Part shown: positions 48,442 to 56,625 of the stretch, one piece after another | Position numbering within the stretch: position 1 is the first letter of the stretch | Layout: the number at the start of each line of letters is the position of its first letter | Source of the DNA: Sphaerisporangium melleum | GTDB taxonomy: Bacteria > Actinomycetota > Actinomycetes > Streptosporangiales > Streptosporangiaceae | Direction: 5' to 3' | Length of the DNA: 64,000 nt | Assembly (NCBI RefSeq): GCF_014646695.1 | Contig: NZ_BMNT01000014.1 | Location: 18,120 to 82,119, forward strand | Made by a program: the position numbers and the translations under genes | The notes under the pieces: generated by a model | Database searches by the model: none | Seen by the model: the letters and a program-made list of their open reading frames with translations, nothing else | Told to the model about the DNA's origin: nothing

Positions 48442-48556
48442 CGCGTTCGGGACCGCCGAATCCTCACATTCGTGCCATCCGTTAGGTGATCGTCCGGCAG
48501 AATGATCGTCCGTGTGCCGCCCGGCAGGCGGGCGGCCCGGGCGAAGGGACCACTGG

Positions 48557-49036
48557 ATGCGCGGGACCACGACGAAAATCCTCCTGGCCGCGGCGCTGTC
48601 GGTCGGCGGGGTCATGGCGAACCCCGCCCACGCGGTCGCGTCGGCCTCCTCCCCCGAGGGGGTGTGCGGCTCGGGCTTCCACCGGGTCGCCGACAGCAAG
48701 CGGGCGGTGAAGACCAGCGGCGGCGACCTGTTCGGGTACGTCTACCTGCTCTACAACCGCAAGACCGGCTACAACTGCGTCACCACCATCAAGACGTCCT
48801 ACGTCGGCACCGCGACCTACACCTCCGCGACCCTGATCACCCAGACCCGGCGCATCAAGGACGAGCCGGTGCAGGTGGCCAAGAAGACCGACGGCCGCAA
48901 GTACAAGTACTACGCGGGCCCGGTGAAGCTGTACGGCAAGGGCGTGTGCGTGAAGTACTCCGGCACCATCTGGGACACCCGGCGCGACGCGGCGATCGCC
49001 ACCGGCGGCCGCAACTCCTGGGGCAACTGCGGCTGA
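48557..49036 (+). CDS. secreted protein similar to spore-associated protein A
   Basis: A 159-residue protein with a Sec signal (residues 1-26, cleavage after AHA). The mature part has CGSGFHRVADSK, GYVYLLYNRKTGYNCVTTIKT, YYAGPVKLYGKGVCVKYSGTIWD and the terminal NCG. This cysteine and aromatic pattern resembles Streptomyces SapA, a small exported protein found on spores. ATG 48557 follows AAGGGA at about 48544-48549. A 10-base direct repeat (TGATCGTCCG, 48487-48496 and 48503-48512) lies upstream. Confidence 0.7.
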   Translation: MRGTTTKILLAAALSVGGVMANPAHAVASASSPEGVCGSGFHRVADSKRAVKTSGGDLFGYVYLLYNRKTGYNCVTTIKTSYVGTATYTSATLITQTRRIKDEPVQVAKKTDGRKYKYYAGPVKLYGKGVCVKYSGTIWDTRRDAAIATGGRNSWGNCG

Positions 49037-49065
49037 CCCCCGCCGAGGCGACCGCCTCTCCACGA

Positions 49066-49087
49066 CACGGGCGCCCGCCCGCCCGTG
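49066..49087. terminator. stem-loop after the SapA-like gene
   Basis: CACGGGCG (49066-49073) pairs with CGCCCGTG (49080-49087) with a 6-base loop. It lies between the converging SapA-like and FAD oxidoreductase genes. Confidence 0.55.
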
Positions 49088-49168
49088 CTCGGAGCGGGCC
49101 GGCGCGCTCTCAGCGGCCGGTGAGCCCGGCCGCCGCTCAAGCAGGCGGCCGAATGGAGCGCCTCCGCC

Positions 49169-50608
49169 TCAGCGGCCGGAGACCAGGCCGGCCAGGCGTG
49201 CGTAGGCCGACGTTCGGGTCATCTGGGCGTTCTCCCGCCGGTCGGCCGTGCGGAACAGCGCGTAGATCGCCTGGACGCCGAGCCAGCGCAGCGGCTCCGG
49301 CTCCCATTGGCGCACCTGCCGCCCCACCCACGGCAGGCGGGTCAGCTCGGTCTCCCGCCGAAGCACCAGGTCGCGCAGCGTCCGTCCCGCCAGGTTGGTG
49401 GTGGTGACCCCGCTGCCGACGTACCCTCCGGCCCAGCCGAGCCCGGTGGCGTGGTCCAGGTGGACGGTCGAGCACCAGTCACGGGGCACCCCCAGCACGC
49501 CGCACCAGGAGTGCTGCACGCGCGCGCCCGCGGCCGCGGGGAACAGCGCGGTGAGAATGCCATGCAGCGCGGCGACCGTCTTGGCCTGGGTGGCGCCGCG
49601 CACGTCGGTGCGCGAGCCGAACCGGTACGGCACACCCCGCCCGCCGATCGCGATGCGGCCGTCGGCGGTGCGCTGGGCGTAGCAGTAGGCGTGGGCCTGA
49701 TCGCCGAAGAGCTCCCCGCCCTGCCATCCGATGCGCTCCCACACCCGATCGCCGAGCGGCTCGGTGACGATCATCGAGCTGTTCATCGGCAGCCACTGGC
49801 GGCGCTGCCCCCGGATGCTCGCGGTGAACCCCTCCGTGGCGCGGATCACGTACTCGGCGGTGACCGTGCCGCGGGTGGTCACCGCGGCCGCGGCGCCCGC
49901 CTTGCCGGCGTGCCCGGCGCGCGGCCGGATCTCGGTGACAGGGGTGTCCTCGAAGATGTCCACGCCGAGGCCGGCCACCGCCCCGGCCAGGCCCACCGCG
50001 AGCTTGGCGGGCTGGACGCGCGCGCAGTGCGGGCTGTAGGCCGCCGACAGCGCGCCCTCCACGTGCAGGCGGCTCTCGCGCTCATCGGCGGACAACAGCC
50101 GCATGTCCTCCTCGGCATAGCCCCACCTGCGCAGGTCGTCGACCTCGGCGCGCAGCCGGCGCTCCTGCGCGGGGTTGGTGGCCACGTTCAGCACGCCGCC
50201 CTTGTGCACGTCGGCGTCGATGCCCTCGGCGCGGGTGACCTCGATGACCTCGTCGACCGCGGCGAACATCGCCCGCTGCAGGTCGATCATCGCCTGGTGC
50301 CCGCGGGCGGCGGCGTGCCGCTCGCGCGACCCGGCGAACTCGGCCGACAGCCACCCGCCGTTGCGCCCGGAGGCGCCGAACCCGGCGAACTCCTTCTCCA
50401 GGACCGCCACGCGCAGGTCCGGCTGCGCCTGCTTCAGGTAGTAGGCCGTCCACAGGCCGGTGTACCCGCCGCCCACGATGGCCACGTCGTACTCGCGCGC
50501 GCCCGGCAGCGGGGCGCGGCGGCTGGGCAGGCCGATCTGCCGGTACCAGTACGAGACACCGCCGTTGGCGAAGTCGTCGGTCACGGGGATGCCGCTCAGG
50601 GCGCTCAT
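49169..50608 (-). CDS. FAD-dependent oxidoreductase (DAO family, amine or amino-acid oxidase-like)
   Basis: A 479-residue flavoprotein. The dinucleotide site is DVAIVGGGYTGLWTAYYLKQ (from about residue 41), followed by EKEFAGFGASGRNGGWLS and, near the C-terminus, GLGWAGGYVGSGVTTTNLAGRTL. The pattern matches gamma-glutamylputrescine or sarcosine oxidase-like members of the DAO family. ATG 50608 is set after GAGGAG. The substrate cannot be read; it is divergent from a short-chain dehydrogenase gene. Confidence 0.82.
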   Translation of the reverse strand: MSALSGIPVTDDFANGGVSYWYRQIGLPSRRAPLPGAREYDVAIVGGGYTGLWTAYYLKQAQPDLRVAVLEKEFAGFGASGRNGGWLSAEFAGSRERHAAARGHQAMIDLQRAMFAAVDEVIEVTRAEGIDADVHKGGVLNVATNPAQERRLRAEVDDLRRWGYAEEDMRLLSADERESRLHVEGALSAAYSPHCARVQPAKLAVGLAGAVAGLGVDIFEDTPVTEIRPRAGHAGKAGAAAAVTTRGTVTAEYVIRATEGFTASIRGQRRQWLPMNSSMIVTEPLGDRVWERIGWQGGELFGDQAHAYCYAQRTADGRIAIGGRGVPYRFGSRTDVRGATQAKTVAALHGILTALFPAAAGARVQHSWCGVLGVPRDWCSTVHLDHATGLGWAGGYVGSGVTTTNLAGRTLRDLVLRRETELTRLPWVGRQVRQWEPEPLRWLGVQAIYALFRTADRRENAQMTRTSAYARLAGLVSGR

Positions 50609-50934
50609 GTGGGTCTCCTCATGCCGGCGGCGCGGCCGGGTGTCGTGCGGTGCGAGGGCCGCGTCCGGCGAGGCCCCGGTGCCGGGCGAAGGCCGGTCGG
50701 GAGGGCGGGCGGGCGGCGCGCTGCGCCCGGTGCGGGCGGGCTCCCTCGTGCACGCGGCCGGCGTCGTGTGGCCGAGGATCGATGAGCGTACCGTTCGGTA
50801 ACCGGACAAATGGACTGTACAGAGGTCCTTCACGTCGCTCAACTGCCAAACCGGTTACGAAGCGGTCACAAGCCACTCGCGACGGCACATGTATAGTCCG
50901 GGCGAACGTTCCGCGTCCGATTCATGGGAGCACC
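50609..50934. other. divergent promoter region of FAD oxidoreductase and SDR genes
   Basis: 326 bases. TATAGT at 50892-50897 is a good -10 facing the SDR gene. A 12-base imperfect palindrome TACCG-TT-CGGTA lies at 50789-50800 and resembles TetR-type half-sites. TTGTCC on the minus strand near 50810 may serve the oxidoreductase gene. Confidence 0.4.
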
Positions 50935-51882
50935 GTGTCCTGGGACCCGCAAGCCCTGCCCGACCTCACCGGCCGCACGTTCGCGGTCACCGGAGGGAAC
51001 GCCGGTGTCGGCTACTTCATCACCGAGCAGCTCGCCGCCGCCGGCGCCCGGGTGGTGATCCTCGGCCGGGACCCCGGCCGCCTGGACCTGGCCGTGCGGG
51101 CCGTCCGCGACCGGGTCCCCGAGGCGCTCCTGACGACCGTTGCCCTGGATCTCGCCGACCTCGAATCGGTGGCCCTCGCCGCCGCCGAGCTCAACCGGCT
51201 GGACCGCCTGGACGCGCTGATCGAGAACGCCGGCGTCACCCAGCCGGGGCGGAAGCGGCGGACCACCCGGCAGGGGTTCGAGCTGGCCGTGGGGACCAAC
51301 CATCTCGGGCACTTCGCGCTCACCGCGCTGGCCATGCCCGTCCTGAGCGCCACGCCGGGCAGCAGGGTCGTGCCGATGGGCAGCATGATCACCAAGATGA
51401 TCCGGTTCGACCTCGGCGACCTGCAGAGCGAGCGCTCCTATGGTCAGTACCACGCGTACGCCCAGTCCAAGCACGCCGTGCAGATCTTCGGGATCGAGCT
51501 GGACCGCCGCCTGCGGGCCGCGGGCACCGGCATGCGGGCCGTCATCGCGCACCCGGGCTTCGCCGTCGACAGCTCGGCTCCACGTCGCGAGGGGATCAAC
51601 GAGCCGGCCGCGCTAGCCCGCCTGTCGGCCCACCTGCTGGCGCCGATGGCGCATGGCAAGGACCGCGGCGCCTGGCCCGCGGTCCGCGCGGCGGCCGACC
51701 CCGATGCGCCCGGCGGCGCGTTCTACGGTCCCGCGCGCGACCTGTTCCCCGGCGCGGCACGCGTCCCCCGGGAGCATCAGGTCGCCGAGATCGACCGCGA
51801 CCCCGAGCTCGGCACCCGGCTGTGGGACCTCTCCCAGAAGCTGACCGGCGTGGAGTTCCCCCTCCCGGCCGCCCGGCCCTGA
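50935..51882 (+). CDS. short-chain dehydrogenase/reductase
   Basis: A 315-residue SDR with the cofactor site VTGGNAGVGYF (TGxxxGxG), the ENAGVT loop, and the Y-x3-K pair in YAQSK. The size and the extended C-terminus fit the retinol dehydrogenase/WW-domain oxidoreductase-like SDRs common in actinomycetes. GTG 50935 follows GGGAG by four bases. Substrate unknown. Confidence 0.85.
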   Translation: MSWDPQALPDLTGRTFAVTGGNAGVGYFITEQLAAAGARVVILGRDPGRLDLAVRAVRDRVPEALLTTVALDLADLESVALAAAELNRLDRLDALIENAGVTQPGRKRRTTRQGFELAVGTNHLGHFALTALAMPVLSATPGSRVVPMGSMITKMIRFDLGDLQSERSYGQYHAYAQSKHAVQIFGIELDRRLRAAGTGMRAVIAHPGFAVDSSAPRREGINEPAALARLSAHLLAPMAHGKDRGAWPAVRAAADPDAPGGAFYGPARDLFPGAARVPREHQVAEIDRDPELGTRLWDLSQKLTGVEFPLPAARP

Positions 51883-52210
51883 GCCCGCTCGGACCGCCCC
51901 CGGGCGAGGGAGGCGGCCGGCGCCGCGCCGATCGGGCTTGACGCGTCCTTCGGTCATCGCCGGGAAGTGCACGGGTTGCACAGGTGTGGGAGTGTTGTAG
52001 CCGGGGAGAACCGGAAGGCTCGGATTCGAGGGCTGCTGCGGGGTGGTTCGGTGATCGACAGGCACGAGGCGCAGGGGCCCGGTCACGCCGGGTCATGCCG
52101 CCATGACCGGCGCGGGCGGCGCGGCGGTCGCCGATGCGAGGACCGCGGGCGGCGTACGCGCCGCGGGCGCGGAGCGGACAGGTCGTGCCCGGTCGATTAC
52201 GCTCGCGCTC
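51883..52210. other. gap before the PrsW-family gene
   Basis: 328 bases without a supported gene. Near its end, CGGACA at 52175-52180 and TACGCT at 52198-52203 (17-base spacing) form a promoter whose start point would fall on or next to ATG 52211. I see nothing else. Confidence 0.4.
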
Positions 52211-53512
52211 ATGCCGAACCGTGATCCCCGCTGGGTGCTGGGGGAACGCCCCTCCGTCGGACTGATCATCGGCCTGGTCGTGGCCGGCCTCTGCGCGCTG
52301 GTGTCGTTGTCGTTCGACGTCTTCAACGGCGAGCCGGTGCAGTTCTTCATCGCGCTCGCCCTCGCGCTGGCCCCGGTGCCGGTGCTGCTGGCCGGGCTCC
52401 TCGGGCTCGACCGCATGGAGCCCGAGCCGCGCAAGGACCTGGCGTTCGCGTTCATGTGGGGCGCCGGCGTCGCCGTGCTGGTGGCCGGGCTGCTCAACAG
52501 CCTCAACCTCAGGTACGTCAGCACCGCCCTCCACGACGCCGCCCAGGCGCGCAACCTGGTGGCGACCTTCGGCGCGCCGGTGGTCGAGGAGACGATGAAG
52601 GGCCTGGTGCTGCTCGGCCTGCTGCGCTGGCGCCGTCAGGAACTCGACGGGCCCACCGACGGCATCATCTACGCCGGCATGGTGGGCCTCGGCTTCGCGA
52701 TGAGCGAGAACGTCAGCTACTACATCATGGCCCAGGACCAGCACGGCTTCCAGGGCCTCGCGGTCACCGTCGTGCTGCGGGGCATCCTGTCGCCGTTCGC
52801 CCATCCGCTGTTCACCTCGATGATCGGCATCGCGGTGGCCTACACCGCGCAGCGCCGCGGCCCGGTGCGCGGGGGAGTGGTGCTGCTCGGCTGGGCGGGC
52901 GCCGTGCTGCTGCACGGCATCTGGAACGGGTTCACCTCCTACGCCGGGCTGCTGGGGCTGGCCCTGGCCTACCTGCTGCTCATGATCCTGTTCTTCGTCG
53001 AGCTGAGCGTGATCGTCCGCGACCGCAAGCGCATCGTCGGCCTCATCCAGTTCTATCTGCCGGCCTACGGCGGGCTCGGGCTGGTCACCAATGTCGACGT
53101 CTTCATGCTGACCTCCCTGAAGGGCAGGCGGCAGGCACGTCAGTGGGCCAAGGCCTACGGCGGCCAGGCCGGCCTGTACGCCATGCGCGACTACCAGGTG
53201 GCGGCGACCGAGCTCGGCCTGCTGCACGAGCGCGTGGCGCGGGGCGTGATCGACCGGGAGACCTTCGAGAGTCATCGGGAGGCCCTGCTCGCGTGCATGA
53301 GCGCGGCCAAGGCGGCCTTCCCGGCTCCCGAGCGGCACCAGGCGGCCATCGCCGGGGGCGCCGCGCCGCCCGGCTACGCCCCCGGCCACGACACCTGGCA
53401 CTCGGCCTCGCCCTACCCGCCGCGCGACGGGTTCCCGCGCGATCCCTTCCCTGTCGACCCCGGCGGCCCCGAACGCCGGCAGGGGCCGCCCGGATCACCG
53501 GGCGCCCGGTGA
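52211..53512 (+). CDS. PrsW-family intramembrane metalloprotease
   Basis: A 433-residue protein with about eight membrane helices and the PrsW motifs VVEETMKGL (Glu-Glu), SENVSYY (Glu), AHPLF and LLHGIWNGF (His). PrsW of Bacillus cuts anti-sigma factor RsiW; other members have unknown targets. The C-terminal 110 residues are cytoplasmic and end in a Pro/Gly-rich tail. ATG 52211 has no ribosome site but a promoter places the RNA start at the ATG, so it may be translated leaderless. Confidence 0.82.
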   Translation: MPNRDPRWVLGERPSVGLIIGLVVAGLCALVSLSFDVFNGEPVQFFIALALALAPVPVLLAGLLGLDRMEPEPRKDLAFAFMWGAGVAVLVAGLLNSLNLRYVSTALHDAAQARNLVATFGAPVVEETMKGLVLLGLLRWRRQELDGPTDGIIYAGMVGLGFAMSENVSYYIMAQDQHGFQGLAVTVVLRGILSPFAHPLFTSMIGIAVAYTAQRRGPVRGGVVLLGWAGAVLLHGIWNGFTSYAGLLGLALAYLLLMILFFVELSVIVRDRKRIVGLIQFYLPAYGGLGLVTNVDVFMLTSLKGRRQARQWAKAYGGQAGLYAMRDYQVAATELGLLHERVARGVIDRETFESHREALLACMSAAKAAFPAPERHQAAIAGGAAPPGYAPGHDTWHSASPYPPRDGFPRDPFPVDPGGPERRQGPPGSPGAR

Positions 53513-53757
53513 GCACACGTCGCGGAGCGAAGGGCCGGGCGGGTCCGGCGGCGATGTGACGCACGGCCTTGCCGCGCGTGGAGGCCCGTGTTTGAATCTT
53601 GTTGCGCGGATGTCGATGGCCATGTCCGAAACCCTCACCGGATGGCCGGGCGGCACTGGACGGGTGCCGCGAGATGACCCACTTGTACGGCGCGCCGTGC
53701 GCGCGCCCGCCAACCGCCGGCTCGGCGGCGGCATCCGCGAACGCGAAGAGGAAACAC

Positions 53758-54258
53758 GTGAAGACCTACGCGAAGGCGGCCACGCTGGTCGCCGTGGCGG
53801 TCGTGGCCGGAGGAGTGACCGCGCTGGGCCTGCAGCGCTCGGACGGAGTCTCCGCGGGCGGCCCGGTGCCGCCGTCGAGTTCCGCACCGCCGGTGACCCC
53901 CACCCCGGCCCCGGCCTCGTCGCCGGCGTCCGCGCCGTCCTCCCCGCCGGGGCCGACCTCGTGCTCGGCGGCCGTGACGCTCGCCAAGAGCTGGCAGGGC
54001 GGCTTCCAGGCGAAGGTGACCATCGAGAACACCGGGGCCAACCCGCTGAACCAGTGGTACGTCCAGTGGATGATGCCGATGGGGATCACCATGACCCAGG
54101 CGTGGGGCGGGACGCGCATGCAGAGCGGCCCGGTCGGCATGATCCACGCGCCGCAGGAGATCCCGAGACTCACCCCGGGAAAGTCGGCGACCGCGGGGTT
54201 CGTGGCCACGATGACCGGCTCGACGCCACCGGCGTTCACCAACGTGACCTGCGGCTGA
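53758..54258 (+). CDS. secreted or anchored CBM2 (cellulose-binding) protein without catalytic domain
   Basis: A 166-residue protein. A hydrophobic N-terminus (residues about 5-25, no obvious signal peptidase site) leads to a Pro/Ser/Thr linker (about 35-64) and a family 2 carbohydrate-binding module from CSAAVTLAKSWQGGFQAKVTIENTG to FTNVTCG, with the exposed-aromatic positions in SWQGG, QWYVQW and QAWGG. The two end Cys should form the usual disulfide. GTG 53758 follows AGAGGA. No enzyme domain is present. A cellulose-regulator operator lies 214 bases past its stop. Confidence 0.82.
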   Translation: MKTYAKAATLVAVAVVAGGVTALGLQRSDGVSAGGPVPPSSSAPPVTPTPAPASSPASAPSSPPGPTSCSAAVTLAKSWQGGFQAKVTIENTGANPLNQWYVQWMMPMGITMTQAWGGTRMQSGPVGMIHAPQEIPRLTPGKSATAGFVATMTGSTPPAFTNVTCG

Positions 54259-54344
54259 TCCTGGTCCGGCGGCTCAGGGTGAAGCGGGGCGGGCGGGGGA
54301 GACGGGGCGCTCAGGGGCCGGGCACACGTGAACCCCGGCGCCGG

Positions 54345-54378
54345 ACCGTGAGGCGGAGAGGCACTTCCGCCTCACGGT
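54345..54378 (+). terminator. terminator after the CBM2 gene
   Basis: A perfect 13-bp stem (54345-54357 with 54366-54378) and an 8-base loop, 87 bases after the stop. Confidence 0.75.
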
Positions 54379-54471
54379 GGCAGCGTCCGAATGCGGACGG
54401 GATACGCGGTTGTCGTGGCACCTGACGAGAGGCGTCACCTCCTGCCGTCGACGACCGGACCTGAAGATGTA

Positions 54472-54485
54472 TGGGAGCGCTCCCA
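54472..54485. promoter_or_regulatory. CelR/CebR-type operator
   Basis: TGGGAGCGCTCCCA is identical to the 14-bp palindrome bound by the LacI-family regulators CelR (Thermobifida) and CebR (Streptomyces), which respond to cellobiose or cello-oligosaccharides. One further A-T pair extends it to 16 bp (54471-54486). It lies downstream of both flanking genes, so no gene is in the expected position. Confidence 0.8.
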
Positions 54486-54599
54486 TGCGCGCGATCGGAC
54501 CTTACCGTGCAGATCGGCGGATCCGAAGCCTGATCTGGTCGCACTGTGCCGCCGGCGGAGAAGCCGCAGGTCCGGATGGCACCACCGGCCCCGCCCTGT

Positions 54600-54608
54600 G
54601 AAACTTTC
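54600..54608. promoter_or_regulatory. GAAACTTTC palindrome (xylan-regulator-like)
   Basis: A short 4+1+4 palindrome, TGAAACTTTCG in context, similar to the CGAAANTTTCG boxes near xylanase genes of actinomycetes. It is 114 bases from the CelR-type site in the same gene-free gap. Short enough to be chance. Confidence 0.3.
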
Positions 54609-54672
54609 GCAAGGTCCGCCGAAATACGCCGGCCCCGCGCCCGTCCTCGTCCTCGACGCCCGGACGGCGAGA

Positions 54673-55392
54673 TCAGGAGGCCGGGCCGACGAGACGGTCC
54701 AAGGAGGTCTCGCGCGGGCCGGGGAAGACCGGCGCCGACCTCAGCACGACCGCGTCCAGGAATCCCTTGGCGGTCGCGCCGAACTCCCGGACGGCGTAGA
54801 CGTAGGTCGGCAGCGGGAACGCGCTGGAGGAGTCGTCGCCCACCCCGAACACCGAGAGCCCCGCGGCCCGGCACAGGGCGACGGCGCGCGGCAGGTGGAA
54901 GTCCTGGGTGACGACGATGAGCCGGCGCGCCCCGAACACCTGGCGCGCCCGGACACAGGAGTCCCAGGTGTCGAAGCCCGCGTAGTCCAGCACCAGCACA
55001 CCGGCCGGCACCCCGTGCGCGACCAGGTAGTCGCGCATGGCCGACGGCTCGTCGTATCCCACCCGGCTGTTGTCGCCCGACAGCAGCAGGGCCCGCACCT
55101 TGCCCGCCCGGTACAGTTCGGCGGCGATGTCCAGGCGGGCGGCCAGCATCGCCGTGGGAGAGGAGTCGTGGTACAGGCCCGCTCCGAGCACCAGGCCGAC
55201 CGGGAACGCCGGAACCGCGCGCGCCCAACCCGGCGCGGTGCCGGCCGTCATGCGGTGGCCGGTCGTGGACAGCCACGCCCACGTCATCGGCGCGAGCCCG
55301 AGCAGGCTGAGCACGACCGCCGCGTGGAACGCGCGGCGCTGGACGGCCCGCGAACGCGCGAACGCCCGCACTGAACGCAGGCGGCTGAGCAT
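54673..55392 (-). CDS. SanA/YdcF-like DUF218 membrane protein
   Basis: A 239-residue protein with one N-terminal membrane helix (about residues 23-43) and an outside DUF218 domain: LVLGAGLYHDSSPTAMLAARLDIAAELYRAGK, LLLSGDN, and FDTWDSCVRARQVFGARRLIVVTQDFHLPRAV. SanA-type proteins affect envelope permeability and vancomycin resistance; the reaction is unknown. It begins four bases after ctaA ends, on the same strand. Confidence 0.85.
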   Translation of the reverse strand: MLSRLRSVRAFARSRAVQRRAFHAAVVLSLLGLAPMTWAWLSTTGHRMTAGTAPGWARAVPAFPVGLVLGAGLYHDSSPTAMLAARLDIAAELYRAGKVRALLLSGDNSRVGYDEPSAMRDYLVAHGVPAGVLVLDYAGFDTWDSCVRARQVFGARRLIVVTQDFHLPRAVALCRAAGLSVFGVGDDSSSAFPLPTYVYAVREFGATAKGFLDAVVLRSAPVFPGPRETSLDRLVGPAS

Positions 55393-55396
55393 CGAA

Positions 55397-56440
55397 TCAG
55401 ACGCCCGCGGCGTCCAGATGGTCCTCCTCGGCCACGGTGGCGCCGGCCGGGCCGCGCGAGCGCATGAGGTACACCACGCGCAGGGTGGCGATCCACACCA
55501 GCGCGGCCCCGAGCACGTGCAGGGCCACCAGCAGGGCGGGCACGGCGAGGAAGTACTGCACGTAGCCGATCACGCCCTGGGCCAGCTCGACGCCGAGCAG
55601 GACCAGCGCGGCCCGCCTGGCGCGGCCGGGGGAGTCGGTCACGTGCAGGGCGAACAGCAGGGCGAAGGTCAGGCCGAGCACGACCCACACGACGTCGGCG
55701 TGCAGCCGGGCCACCGACTCGATGTCGAAGGCGAACCGCGAGGCGGCGTCGTCACCCGAGTGCGGGCCGGTGCCGGTGACCACGACCCCGGCGACGAGCA
55801 GCACCGCGACCGCGGCGATCAGGACGAACCCCAGCGTGCGGATGTCGCGGTGCACGAGCCGCCGCGGCGGGGCGTCCCCCTCGCCGGAGCGGGCGTACAG
55901 CGCGAACGCGGCGGCCGTCATGCCGATGGACAGCAAGAAATGCACGCTCACCGTGACCGGGTTGAGCACGCTGTGCACGACCACGCCGCCCCACAGCGCC
56001 TGCCCCGCGACGCCCGCCGGCTGGATCCAGGCCAGCCGCACCAGCGAGGAGCGGCGCGGGGAGACCCGGGTCACCGCGACCACGCAGGCGATCGCCACGG
56101 CCAAAACCAGGAAGGTCAGCAACCGGTTGCCGAACTCGATGGCCATGTTCATCGGAGAGTGCGCGTCGTGCGCGGCGGGGACGAAGCTGCCGGGCGTGCA
56201 GCGGGGCCAGGTGGGGCAGCCGAGGCCGGAACCGGTGAGCCGGACCGCCGCGCCCGTCACCGTGATGCCGACGTTGACGATCACGGCGGCCACGGCCCAC
56301 CCGCGCACGCTCGCGGGAGTGGGCGACCAGGCGGAGTGGAACAGGTCGAGGGCGCGGCCCCCCACATGGTCGCGCAGGGCGCTCGGCTTGCGGACCTCCG
56401 CGTCGGCTCTGGGCTGGTCTGCTACGGTCACGGCACACAT
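55397..56440 (-). CDS. ctaA: heme A synthase (COX15/CtaA family)
   Basis: A 347-residue membrane protein with eight helices that oxidises the C8 methyl of heme O to give heme A. The family markers are GAAVRLTGSGLGCPTWPRC (paired Cys loop region), EFGNRLLTFLV, VHFLLSIGM and LHADVVWVVLGL, giving the heme-ligand histidines. The first 40 residues are a hydrophilic extension. The product serves the cytochrome oxidase together with CtaB. Confidence 0.93.
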   Translation of the reverse strand: MCAVTVADQPRADAEVRKPSALRDHVGGRALDLFHSAWSPTPASVRGWAVAAVIVNVGITVTGAAVRLTGSGLGCPTWPRCTPGSFVPAAHDAHSPMNMAIEFGNRLLTFLVLAVAIACVVAVTRVSPRRSSLVRLAWIQPAGVAGQALWGGVVVHSVLNPVTVSVHFLLSIGMTAAAFALYARSGEGDAPPRRLVHRDIRTLGFVLIAAVAVLLVAGVVVTGTGPHSGDDAASRFAFDIESVARLHADVVWVVLGLTFALLFALHVTDSPGRARRAALVLLGVELAQGVIGYVQYFLAVPALLVALHVLGAALVWIATLRVVYLMRSRGPAGATVAEEDHLDAAGV

Positions 56441-56578
56441 CGTAGGCGGCCCCCCGGCCGGTCCCGCCCCGAACCCTCCCGCCCGCCGCCGTGGCTCCCG
56501 CCCCGCGCTCCCCTGCCAGGCCCCGGCCGACCGGTGGGGAAAGATATGGGGATAAGGCGACGTTGATTCACTTATCGG

Positions 56579-56591
56579 ATATGTGACATAT
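56579..56591. promoter_or_regulatory. palindrome upstream of the hydroxyproline operon
   Basis: ATATGT-G-ACATAT is a perfect 6+1+6 palindrome in an AT-rich patch 34 bases before the first gene of the cluster. The AT content is striking in this GC-rich DNA, and the size fits a GntR-type operator. No regulator gene is in the cluster, so the binding protein would be encoded elsewhere. Confidence 0.45.
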
Positions 56592-56625
56592 TACTGACTC
56601 GCCGGGAGAGGGGCGGAGGGCGACA

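Larger units (their letters stand above)
54259..54672. other. convergent gap with a terminator and stranded carbohydrate-regulator sites
   Basis: 414 bases between the stops of the CBM2 gene (plus) and the SanA-like gene (minus). It contains the terminator 54345-54378, the CelR/CebR-type operator 54472-54485 and the GAAACTTTC palindrome 54600-54608. The short frames following the operator on either strand show no protein-like features. Confidence 0.6.

Noticed and set aside
54484..54601. 39-codon plus-strand frame starting right after the CelR-type operator
   Set aside because: Attractive by position, but it has no ribosome site, no signal peptide and no resemblance to a cellulase start; kept only as part of the orphan-operator question.
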